Shown here piece by piece: positions 1-6,789 of a stretch of DNA of 27,377 nucleotides. A program made the translations under genes and the position numbers. The DNA is from UBA2645 sp044360285 (lineage in GTDB: Bacteria > Pseudomonadota > Alphaproteobacteria > Rickettsiales > UBA1997): the NCBI GenBank assembly GCA_044360285.1, contig JBIKKP010000021.1, positions 1 to 27,377 of the forward strand, written 5' to 3'. Numbering within the stretch: position 1 is the first letter of the stretch; each line of letters opens with the position of its first letter. The notes beneath the pieces were generated by a model, which saw only the letters and a list, made by a program, of their open reading frames with translations, was not told the origin of the DNA and searched no databases.

Positions 1-1
1 A

Positions 2-112
2 AAATACAGATCGAAAATCAACTACTTCACTAACATCTTATCAGCATTACTTGCTTACATGCTAAACCCTAGCAAACCTAGGATTTGCTTGAATCGAGTT
101 GGGGTTGCTTAA
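2..112 (+). CDS. C-terminal fragment of an unidentified protein, possibly a transposase
   Basis: A reading frame is open from the left window edge to a TAA at 110-112, giving 36 residues. The end reads N-I-L-S-A-L-L-A-Y-M-L-N-P-S-K-P-R-I. This N-x-x-x-A-L-x-A-Y-x-L-x-P-x-K-P spacing resembles the C-terminus of some IS-type transposases (IS982-like proteins come to mind), but this is recall from pattern alone and the fragment is short. It is followed 37 bp later by a strong terminator, which fits a real gene end. It could also be a chance open frame. No start is visible. Confidence 0.3.
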   Translation, partial: KYRSKINYFTNILSALLAYMLNPSKPRICLNRVGVA

Positions 113-148
113 GCGTTATTGGGGTTAATTTACTAAAATTTCGGACAT

Positions 149-188
149 AAAAAAGCCTGACACTTTTTTAAGTGTCAGGCTTTTTTTT
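149..188. terminator. Bidirectional Rho-independent terminator
   Basis: An 11-bp perfect stem (GCCTGACACTT at 155-165, AAGTGTCAGGC at 170-180) encloses a TTTT loop. It is flanked by A6 on the left (149-154) and T8 on the right (181-188), so it has a proper U-tract on both strands. It lies just past the stop of the minus-strand outer-membrane protein gene (stop at 211) and past the plus-strand fragment ending at 112, so it probably terminates both convergent transcripts. Confidence 0.9.
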
Positions 189-210
189 AATTAAAGTTGA
201 AGCTGGTGTC

Positions 211-834
211 CTAGAAGTTGTAGATCAGGCCAAGTTTAGCTACGCCAAGCGTTGTCTCGATTTTTGAGCCAGCTTGTGCATAACGCATATCAAACTTTTG
301 ATAGTCGTAAGAAGCTTTTGCAGTAACTCCAAAAGGCAGATCAAGCAAAATTCCAACTCCATAAAGCGGAGTCATTTCGGATTTTGATTTTGTTGCTCCA
401 GATGAATGTACGTTGCTTTGATAAGTGACGCTTGCAGCGCCAAAGGTCACAAAAGGCGTAATTTTTGGTAGAATAGCAAATCCAATGTTCGCTTTTACAC
501 CACTGCGGTCTTTGAGTTTGATGTTATCAGATAAATAAACCGCCCCATCTGTTTTTGGAAAGTCGCCAGCTACAGTATTCAAGCTGTCATAGAACAATTC
601 ACCAGAAACCATCAGGTTCAAAACATCTGCTCTGATACCAGTACTTAGACCATAGTTTGGTCTATCGCCATCTTGCTTTGCTTGATTTTGCGGACCAGAG
701 CTGCTGTTTGTTGGATTTATTGCTTTGTGAGATGCGTTAGCTTGCAAGACATCGGCGCCTACAAAAAAGCCAGTGGCGCTGGCGCTTGAAGAGACAAGAA
801 AAATGGCGCAAAAAGTTGCTAAAAGTTTTTTCAT
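211..834 (-). CDS. Outer-membrane beta-barrel protein
   Basis: A 207-residue exported protein. The first 20 residues form a classical signal peptide (two Lys, hydrophobic core, then S-S-A-S-A before the predicted cleavage site). The rest is rich in alternating hydrophobic and polar residues with frequent Gly and aromatics, and the last residue is Phe (I-Y-N-F), the usual signal for insertion of beta-barrels by the Bam complex. The size suits an 8-stranded OmpA/OmpW-type barrel. The start is supported by GAGG seven bases upstream of the ATG (plus-strand CCTC at 840-843). It is transcribed alone, divergently from the transglutaminase-like gene, and ends at a strong terminator. No specific porin or adhesin family is recognised; surface exposure is inferred. 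Confidence 0.75.
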   Translation of the reverse strand: MKKLLATFCAIFLVSSSASATGFFVGADVLQANASHKAINPTNSSSGPQNQAKQDGDRPNYGLSTGIRADVLNLMVSGELFYDSLNTVAGDFPKTDGAVYLSDNIKLKDRSGVKANIGFAILPKITPFVTFGAASVTYQSNVHSSGATKSKSEMTPLYGVGILLDLPFGVTAKASYDYQKFDMRYAQAGSKIETTLGVAKLGLIYNF

Positions 835-856
835 AGATACCTCGATTTTTTAAAAA

Positions 857-885
857 AAATAAAGCTTGCCGAAGCGAGCTTTCAA
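857..885 (-). promoter_or_regulatory. Candidate sigma-70-type promoter of the outer-membrane protein gene, with a hairpin spacer
   Basis: Reading the minus strand, TTGAAA (885-880) is followed after exactly 17 bases by TTATTT (862-857), a fair match to -35 and -10 boxes. A start about 7 bases downstream would give a leader of about 20 nt containing the GAGG ribosome site. The spacer is mostly an imperfect inverted repeat (861-869 with 874-882, TTCG loop on the minus strand), which could bind a regulator. Because the hairpin is followed by a T-run on the minus strand, it could instead be an attenuator. Sequence-only call. Confidence 0.35.
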
Positions 886-900
886 AAAAGCTTTTTTGAG

Positions 901-2232
901 ATGAGAAAATTTTTGCAACTTTTTCTGCTAATAATTCTTTGGCCTTTCTGCGTTTGCGCTGATTCCTCGGTTATTGTTGAAGGTTGGACTGAAAAAATTG
1001 CAGTGACAAATCATGGAAAGAAATCAGAAGTTTTTATTGAACTTAAGGTTGGCAATTTACCCGAAAACACAGCTTTAAAAGCTTTTACAATCGCTTTTAG
1101 CAAAAATCGCGAAATCAAGATCGATGCAGTTTTGCAAGATAACAAATCGGCTGATTTTTCGTTCAAAGACAATGCTTTGCAGGTTAATTTTAACAAAGCG
1201 AAGTCTGCAAATTCAAAGATCGGCCTCTATTTTTCTTACGAAGAAATTTACAAAAAAGTCGATAAATTTTTGCGCCAAGAAATAATTGATATTCCTCCCT
1301 TTGCCAAAGGCGCTAAGGCGCAAATTATGTTTGAGTTTCCGGGATCATTTGAATCGGCAACACTCAATCCAAACATCATCAAAAGCGGCAACAGCTTCAT
1401 TTATAACAACATTGTGCCGCCAGAAGGCGTAAAAGAAATCATCAAAATAACCCCGTCGCAAAGCTCGTGGAACGTGATTGTAGAAGCAAAAATCTCAAGT
1501 GACAAAACGCTAAAAAAAGTTAGCGCATTGGTGCCAAATTATTTTAAAAGTGGCAGTCAGCAAGTTTCTGATCTGGTTGTTAGGCCAAATGTCAACTCTT
1601 TTAGAGAGAGGTTCGAAAAGGGAAAAAGAGTTTTTGATTTTAGCGGCAACGAAACATCGATTTCAATTTTAAGCAGCGCAAAAATTTTTACCGGACGTAA
1701 TAACCGCAGCCAAATTATTCGCAATCCAGCAAATTATTTGTCGGTCAGTCAAAGTGACTCCACCCTACTATCACCAATCTTGGCCTTTATCAAACAAGAC
1801 AAGAAAAACGATAATCTGCCACTTTATGCAAGAATTGGAAAATTTGTTCACGAGTTTTTGCACTATGACATAAGTTATGCCAATAAGTTGCCGTCGCTTG
1901 CAGAAATTTTACAAAATCGCAGAGGTGTTTGCACTGAGTTTGCTCATCTTTACAACTCTTTAGCGCGCCTTGCTGGAATTCCTTCTGTCATAATTGATGG
2001 TGCTGCTTGTGGTGAATATGACAGTTGCCGCGGACATGCTTGGAACATGATTTACTACAACAATTATTGGATCGAGGTTGATCCAACTTGGGATCTAATG
2101 TCGGGCGTAGTTTCTTCCTCGCATGTCTATTTGAAAGACGAAGGCGATGAAGATGTGGTCATAAAATATCTCAAAGAAAGCGGAAAAATTCACTCTGAAG
2201 TTAATCTGACAATGAAAAACCTGGCGCTCTAG
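901..2232 (+). CDS. Secreted protein with a C-terminal transglutaminase-like domain
   Basis: A 443-residue protein with a signal peptide at residues 1-20. Residues about 25-280 look like beta-rich extracellular domains without a recognised family. A transglutaminase-like papain-fold domain covers roughly 295-400. The catalytic triad is visible: Cys344 in R-R-G-V-C-T-E-F, His379 in R-G-H-A-W-N and Asp394 in I-E-V-D-P-T-W-D. Bacterial members act as cysteine proteases or amidases, or cross-link proteins; the substrate cannot be told here. It acts in the periplasm or outside the cell. No good ribosome site precedes the ATG (GAG abuts it), and a TTG at 913 would still leave a signal peptide. It is divergent from the barrel protein gene and converges with the PopZ-like gene, leaving only 6 bp between the stops. 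Confidence 0.8.
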   Translation: MRKFLQLFLLIILWPFCVCADSSVIVEGWTEKIAVTNHGKKSEVFIELKVGNLPENTALKAFTIAFSKNREIKIDAVLQDNKSADFSFKDNALQVNFNKAKSANSKIGLYFSYEEIYKKVDKFLRQEIIDIPPFAKGAKAQIMFEFPGSFESATLNPNIIKSGNSFIYNNIVPPEGVKEIIKITPSQSSWNVIVEAKISSDKTLKKVSALVPNYFKSGSQQVSDLVVRPNVNSFRERFEKGKRVFDFSGNETSISILSSAKIFTGRNNRSQIIRNPANYLSVSQSDSTLLSPILAFIKQDKKNDNLPLYARIGKFVHEFLHYDISYANKLPSLAEILQNRRGVCTEFAHLYNSLARLAGIPSVIIDGAACGEYDSCRGHAWNMIYYNNYWIEVDPTWDLMSGVVSSSHVYLKDEGDEDVVIKYLKESGKIHSEVNLTMKNLAL

Positions 2233-2238
2233 AGCTAG

Positions 2239-3729
2239 TTAGTTCTTCATTAATTTTTGAATCTCTTCTCGCACAATTCGATCAACAATTCCTGGCAAAT
2301 TTTTATCAATCCATTGCGCCAATTTTGCTTCAACTAGCTCATTGCTAATCGCCACATCTTGCGTTGTTGCTGATTTTGTAGTTTCTTGAGACCTTTTTGC
2401 ATCAAGTAATTTTTGTATTGAGTCACTCGCTTGCTTTGCTGCCTTACCACTAATTATCGAAGCAGTTTCATTTGATGAGAAAGTCTGTTTTCTTGCATCA
2501 AATTGTGGAATTCTTTGAAAATTATTCACTGCAGAATTTTGTGGAACAAATGACAGCATCTCTTTTTCAAACTCGGCGTCAAGATCAGGCGAAGGAGTCT
2601 GAGGCATTTCTATTTCCACTGGCGATGGATTTTCCAACAATTGATTTACAGCCTCTTTTGCTTCCTCTAATGGCTTATCGAGGATAAAATGATCAACGGT
2701 TATTTCGCTTTTTTGCTCGGTTATTTCGGAAGATTCTGGTACTAAAACATCTTGTTTAGTGTTTTGAGCTGATTCGCTAGGCGATGATTCTTCTTCATCT
2801 TTTTCCAAATCCGAAAAATCAAATTCATGATCTTCGTTTGCAAAAGCTTGCTTGGCTTCGGCTTCTGGATTTGTTTCTGTTTTTTCTGGCTCTGAAGGAA
2901 CTTGTGGCTGATCAATTGTGGCCGTTGATGTCTGCACTTGTTGAGCCTGTAATTCTGCAGCTGCTTTTTCTTCAACTTCAAAATCAGAATTTTGCGCAAA
3001 AGGATCACTATCTTCGTCTGCAATTATTACCGGATTGGCACTGACCAAAGGTGCTTCTGGCGCTACTGAGCTTTCTATGAATTTTGGCGTTTCATTTTCT
3101 TCAACTGGCGCTGTTGGCGTTGTAGCAAAAGGATATTCAGCTTCCGCGAAAGTAAAATCATCAGCATTTGCAGAAGCAACTTGCGCAACTGCAACTTCAG
3201 GATTGGCAACTGCTATTGGAACACCCATAATAGCAGCTTTTGCCGCGGCGGCAGCTTCTGCAGCTCTTGCTTGGTTTAGAGCAGCTTCTGTTGGGTCAAT
3301 TTTTTCTTCCTGTTTTTCTTTAGTGACTTCTGAAATTTGCGGAGCTGCAGGTTTATTTTCCAAGACGTTTGGTGCTGGGGGCGTTGAGGTTGAAGTTGTT
3401 TTTGCAATTTGTGCAGCTGGCGGCGCAGTCACTGGTGCAACAGTTTTAACTTCTTCCACTTTTTTTACTTCTGGCGTAAAAGCGGTTTTCGAAGCTAGTC
3501 CATGATCATCATCAAGACCCAAGTCATCTTCAAATTGCGCAATTTGATCTTCGTGCTTTTTCTCTTCTTGCGTGGCTTGTTTAGAATCAATTTTTTTTGG
3601 TGGCGTGATATACTCAAACTCATCGCCAATTGGTGTTGTGGCACTAGCTGCCTCATCGCTCTTCCTATCAAATTTACTCATTTTTTTCTTGATAGTTTCT
3701 AGGATGAAAAGAGTCTTTTTTTCTGCCAT
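2239..3729 (-). CDS. popZ: PopZ-like polar organising protein (DUF2497-type C-terminus)
   Basis: A 496-residue protein. The last 34 residues (N-E-L-V-E-A-K-L-A-Q-W-I-D-K-N-L-P, then I-V-R-E-E-I) match the conserved C-terminal block of alphaproteobacterial PopZ, in which W-L-D-x-N-L-P and V-R-E-E-I are hallmarks. PopZ self-assembles at cell poles and tethers the ParB-bound origin. The remaining 450 or so residues are low-complexity: acidic, rich in Pro, Ala, Gln and Thr, with an Ala-rich helix near 150-170, so probably disordered. This is far longer than Caulobacter PopZ (about 177 residues). The usual N-terminal M-E-E-I-L-A-S-I-R motif is not visible. The start is set at the ATG of 3729, which has GAAGG six bases upstream; a TTG two codons earlier is less likely. 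It is transcribed alone. Confidence 0.7.
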   Translation of the reverse strand: MAEKKTLFILETIKKKMSKFDRKSDEAASATTPIGDEFEYITPPKKIDSKQATQEEKKHEDQIAQFEDDLGLDDDHGLASKTAFTPEVKKVEEVKTVAPVTAPPAAQIAKTTSTSTPPAPNVLENKPAAPQISEVTKEKQEEKIDPTEAALNQARAAEAAAAAKAAIMGVPIAVANPEVAVAQVASANADDFTFAEAEYPFATTPTAPVEENETPKFIESSVAPEAPLVSANPVIIADEDSDPFAQNSDFEVEEKAAAELQAQQVQTSTATIDQPQVPSEPEKTETNPEAEAKQAFANEDHEFDFSDLEKDEEESSPSESAQNTKQDVLVPESSEITEQKSEITVDHFILDKPLEEAKEAVNQLLENPSPVEIEMPQTPSPDLDAEFEKEMLSFVPQNSAVNNFQRIPQFDARKQTFSSNETASIISGKAAKQASDSIQKLLDAKRSQETTKSATTQDVAISNELVEAKLAQWIDKNLPGIVDRIVREEIQKLMKN

Positions 3730-3845
3730 GGGCAACCTTCTTGAATGTTGATTTTATTGGCTTGGAGCCGGTTTTGAATTTCGAGAAATTTTCACCACTT
3801 TTTTAAAAGAAAGAAAAATTACAACCACAAACTGAAGAGCAAATA

Positions 3846-5834
3846 ATGAAAGGATTTCCCAAGTCACTTATCTGGATTTTAATTGGAATTTTAGGCGCAA
3901 TTTCCATTGCTGGAATCGCTATAATTCGCGACGAAAAAATTTCCTCACTGTGGTTTTTATCTGCCTGCATTTGCACCCAACTCATTGCTTATCGCTTCTA
4001 CAGCGCCTTTATCACAAGCAAAGTTTTGCTCACCGATTTCTCTCGCAAAACTCCGGCACAAAAATTTGACGATGGCAAAGATTTTGTGCCAACAAATCGC
4101 TGGATTGTTTTTGGTCACCACTTTGCCGCAATCGCTGGCCCTGGCCCGCTGATTGGTCCAACTCTTGCCGCGCAATTTGGATATCTTCCCGGAACTTTAT
4201 GGATTTTAATTGGCTGCGTGCTTGCTGGCGCGGTGCAAGATATGGTTGTGCTTTTTGCCTCAATTCGAAGCGATGGAAAATCTTTGGGCCAAATGATAAA
4301 GACTGAAATAAGCGGAATTGCTGGCGTTGCAGCAATGATTGGAACTTTAGCAATAATTATAATTTTAATTTCCGTGCTTGGCCTTGTTGTTGTTAAAGCC
4401 TTGATGCACAGTCCTTGGGGAACTTTCAGTGTTTTGATGACGATTCCAATTGCCATGTTAATTGGGCTTTATCTTTACTACATCAAACCAGGCGGAGTTC
4501 TTGAGGCCAGTGCCGTGGGTTTATTTTTGTTTCTGCTGGCAATTTATGGCGGAAAGCTTGTCCACTATAACGAAACTTGGGCAGCGTTTTTTAATCGCGA
4601 CGCAGAATTTTTAGCGCTTTCGATAATTTTTTATGGCTTCGCTGCTGCTGTTTTACCGGTTTGGTTGCTACTTGCACCACGTGATTACCTTTCATCTTTT
4701 TTAAAAATTGGCACAATTTTATTGCTGACAATTTCGCTGCTGATCTTTCGCCCAGAAATTCAAATGCCTGCTTTCACACGTTTCATTGACGGCACGGGGC
4801 CAATTTTTGCGGGGAAAATTTTTCCATTTTTATTCATCACAATTGCCTGCGGCGCAATCTCTGGATTTCACTCGCTAGTTGCGTCAGGAACTACGCCAAA
4901 AATTATTTCCAGCGAAAAAGATATTCGCCTCGTTGGTTATGGCAGCATGCTGCTTGAGGGTTGCGTTGCAATTATGGCAATGATTGCCGCATCTATTCTT
5001 GAACCAGGAATCTTCTTTGCCATCAACTCGCCTGCAGCAGCGCTTGGGGCTGATCCAGTGGCAACAATAAATTCATGGGGCTTTGAAATTTCGCGCGAAA
5101 AAATGGATCTTTTAGCGACGCAAATGGGTGAGAATACGCTTTTTTCCAGAACTGGTGGAGCGCCGTCACTGGCGGTTGGAATGGCCAACATCTTTTCCTC
5201 AGCTTTCGGCCAAAGTGCGACCGCAATTTGGTATCATTTTGCCATCATGTTTGAAGCAATTTTTATTTTGACAACGCTTGATGCCGGAACGCGTGTGGCG
5301 CGATTTATGCTCGAAGATTTGCTGAAATTCCGCGAAAGAAATTGGCATAAATCAAAACTCGCGCCGCTATTTTCTAGCGCGATCATCGTTTTTGCTTGGG
5401 GATATTTTTTATATTTAGGCGTGCTCGATCCAAACGGCGGCGTCAACATTTTGTGGCCACTTTTTGGAATGTCGAACCAAATGCTTGCTGGAATTGCCCT
5501 CACCTTCGCTTGCGTGTTTTTATTCAAAAATCGGCAGCGAAAATTTTTTCTAATCGCCGCCGCTCCACTTGTATTTGTGCTTACTTGCGTCACTTCCGCA
5601 GTGCTTACAAAAGTATTTTCTAGTGAAATAAGAATTGGCTTTTTTGCTATGGCAAACTCGCTTGAGCTGCAGCTTCAGGCGGGAGAAGTTGCTGCAGAAA
5701 AAATCGATTTAACCAAAAATATGATTTTTAATCACCGGCTTTTGGGCTTTATTGCTCTAAGCTTTTTGACGGTTTTGTGGATCGTAGTTTTTGAAGCGGT
5801 GAGAAAAATTTTACGCTTACGAAAAGAGTCATGA
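3846..5834 (+). CDS. cstA: CstA-family carbon starvation / pyruvate or peptide transporter
   Basis: A 662-residue inner-membrane protein with about 16 hydrophobic segments, close to the roughly 700 of Escherichia coli CstA. Family signatures are near-perfect at residues about 60-150: R-K-T-P-A-Q-K-F-D-D-G-K-D-F, then G-H-H-F-A-A-I-A-G-P-G-P-L-I-G-P, then G-A-V-Q-D-M-V-V-L-F. The late P-L-F-G-M-S-N-Q-M-L-A motif is also present. Family members import pyruvate (BtsT, CstA) or peptides when carbon is short. The ATG has GAAGAG six bases upstream. The TGA overlaps the ATG of the next gene (ATGA), so the small YbdD-type partner is translationally coupled, as in other bacteria. The substrate is not decidable from sequence. 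Confidence 0.93.
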   Translation: MKGFPKSLIWILIGILGAISIAGIAIIRDEKISSLWFLSACICTQLIAYRFYSAFITSKVLLTDFSRKTPAQKFDDGKDFVPTNRWIVFGHHFAAIAGPGPLIGPTLAAQFGYLPGTLWILIGCVLAGAVQDMVVLFASIRSDGKSLGQMIKTEISGIAGVAAMIGTLAIIIILISVLGLVVVKALMHSPWGTFSVLMTIPIAMLIGLYLYYIKPGGVLEASAVGLFLFLLAIYGGKLVHYNETWAAFFNRDAEFLALSIIFYGFAAAVLPVWLLLAPRDYLSSFLKIGTILLLTISLLIFRPEIQMPAFTRFIDGTGPIFAGKIFPFLFITIACGAISGFHSLVASGTTPKIISSEKDIRLVGYGSMLLEGCVAIMAMIAASILEPGIFFAINSPAAALGADPVATINSWGFEISREKMDLLATQMGENTLFSRTGGAPSLAVGMANIFSSAFGQSATAIWYHFAIMFEAIFILTTLDAGTRVARFMLEDLLKFRERNWHKSKLAPLFSSAIIVFAWGYFLYLGVLDPNGGVNILWPLFGMSNQMLAGIALTFACVFLFKNRQRKFFLIAAAPLVFVLTCVTSAVLTKVFSSEIRIGFFAMANSLELQLQAGEVAAEKIDLTKNMIFNHRLLGFIALSFLTVLWIVVFEAVRKILRLRKES

Positions 5835-5989
5835 GAAAATTTTTGCAGCTTGTGCGCGCCTACATCAACGGTGATTTTGCCTATGAAAATTATCGCAGAA
5901 ATTGTGGAAAAAAATTTCCGCTAGATAAGAAAACTTTTTTGAAGAAGCGGTTGGAAGAAAAGTGGAATAAGCCCTGTCGCTGCTGCTAA
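5831..5989 (+). CDS. YbdD/YjiX-family small protein, CstA partner
   Basis: A 52-residue protein starting at the ATG that overlaps the cstA stop codon. It shows features of the YbdD/YjiX family (PF04328): a short basic helical N-terminus, Y-E-N-Y near residue 18, a K-T-F-L-K-K-R-L-E-E-K-W stretch, and the diagnostic C-terminal C-R-C-C. It is somewhat shorter than the usual 65 or so residues. Family members are nearly always encoded directly after a CstA/BtsT transporter and are thought to assist transport. The clustered C-terminal cysteines suggest metal or redox sensitivity, which is inference. A cluster of palindromic repeats begins 22 bp after the stop. Confidence 0.88.
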   Translation: MRKFLQLVRAYINGDFAYENYRRNCGKKFPLDKKTFLKKRLEEKWNKPCRCC

Positions 5990-6010
5990 CTTAAAACATC
6001 GCACATCCAT

Positions 6011-6098
6011 CATCCTTGAAGCCAAAGGCTTCGAGGATCTCATTTTGTTCAACGCTAAAACGCACAAGATCCTCGAATTGCTGCGCAATTCAAGGATG
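6011..6098. repeat. Cloverleaf-like palindromic element, copy 1
   Basis: Outer arms CATCCTTGAA (6011-6020) and TTCAAGGATG (6089-6098) are perfectly complementary. Inner arms TCGAGGATCT (6031-6040) and AGATCCTCGA (6067-6076, give or take a base) also pair. Each half carries its own hairpin: GAAGCC-AAA-GGCTTC on the left and GAATTGC-TGC-GCAATTC on the right. The whole 88 bp can therefore fold as a four-way cruciform. The same architecture recurs at 20958-21043. It lies directly downstream of ybdD and could act as a transcript end, but there is no T-run. Confidence 0.85.
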
Positions 6099-6127
6099 AC
6101 GGCACGCGAATAATTTACCTCGCAGCT

Positions 6128-6223
6128 GGGCGGATTTTGTAACTCCGCCCACAGGTTCATGCAAAAGTTCCGAATCCTCGGTGAATTTGGCATGAACATT
6201 AAGGGCGGGATTGCAAATCCCGC
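6128..6223. repeat. Second palindromic repeat cluster (three hairpins)
   Basis: Three inverted repeats lie side by side: GGGCGGA (6128-6134) with TCCGCCC (6144-6150); GTTCATGC (6155-6162) with GCATGAAC (6190-6197); and GCGGGATT (6205-6212) with AATCCCGC (6216-6223). The outer G+C-rich hairpins have related sequences (GGGCGGA and GGGCGGGATT), so this looks like one nested repeat unit of about 100 bp, distinct from the neighbouring cloverleaf element. No open frame here looks real. Downstream, the region abuts the stop of the IalB-family gene coming from the other strand. Confidence 0.65.
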
Positions 6224-6253
6224 TCATCATTAACACCGCGTATCATATTTATC

Positions 6254-6787
6254 TTATCTGCAGATTTCCCTCATCCGCGCATAAGCTTTCGTAATCCCCT
6301 TAAGCGAATACTCATCAACCGCATAAGTTCCAATAGCCGCATCGCTACGCACCTTTAAAATTGAGCCGTTTAACATGCTGCTAATCATGTCGATATCGTC
6401 ATATTTATTGCGCGTCCAAGCAATTTCTCTTTTGGCGATGAGTTGATATTGTTTATTGTCGACCATCGCAAAAACCCTGCTGTTAAGCTTATATTCATAG
6501 CCACTGAAAATACTGACTTCTTCAACGCGATCTTTTTGAAAGCGCGTAATCATCACGTAAGGCTTGCGGCGCGCTGGGTAGTCAGAGTCAGACTTAGCTG
6601 GATAATTGACGATGTAGCATTGTTTGTAATCAAGCTCGTTTTCCTGAATTTCGTAAATTTTCCATTGATAAAAAGAACTATCTAAAACCTGCGACCTGGC
6701 GTCTTGGTTGATTGCTGCATAAAGCATGATTGCATACATCGCAATAAACACAGCGATTTTAGTTAGGTGACGAAGAAGAGGTTTCAT
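6254..6787 (-). CDS. IalB-family (invasion-associated locus B) protein
   Basis: A 177-residue protein with one N-terminal hydrophobic segment (about residues 10-27) serving as signal peptide or anchor. The rest resembles the IalB family (PF06776): W-K-I-Y near 42, C57 in the K-Q-C-Y-I-V motif, R-K-P-Y-V-M-I-T, E-E-V-S-I-F-S-G-Y, A-W in the middle, and the late G-T-Y-A-V-D-E-Y-S-L-K-G-I-T-K-A-Y with a terminal Cys. IalB was first linked to red-cell invasion by Bartonella, but the family is widespread in alphaproteobacteria and its biochemical role is unclear, so invasion should not be assumed. It starts 2 bp after the polyprenyl synthase stop, so it is co-transcribed with it. Assignment is by pattern recall. 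Confidence 0.6.
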   Translation of the reverse strand: MKPLLRHLTKIAVFIAMYAIMLYAAINQDARSQVLDSSFYQWKIYEIQENELDYKQCYIVNYPAKSDSDYPARRKPYVMITRFQKDRVEEVSIFSGYEYKLNSRVFAMVDNKQYQLIAKREIAWTRNKYDDIDMISSMLNGSILKVRSDAAIGTYAVDEYSLKGITKAYARMREICR

Positions 6788-6789
6788 GC

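Noticed and set aside
3035..3505. Open frame of 156 codons on the plus strand, rich in Ala, Ser and Gly
   Set aside because: It lies antisense to the PopZ-like gene and reflects that gene's low-complexity codons; no ribosome site or family features.
5831..5852. Near-identical first 22 bases in ybdD and the transglutaminase-like gene (ATGAGAAAATTTTTGCA...)
   Set aside because: The match stops abruptly, the proteins differ afterwards, and short AT-rich Met-Arg-Lys-Phe-Leu starts arise easily by chance.
5921..6199. Minus-strand open frame of 92 codons
   Set aside because: It overlaps the ybdD end and is built from the palindromic repeats; its translation has no protein-like pattern.
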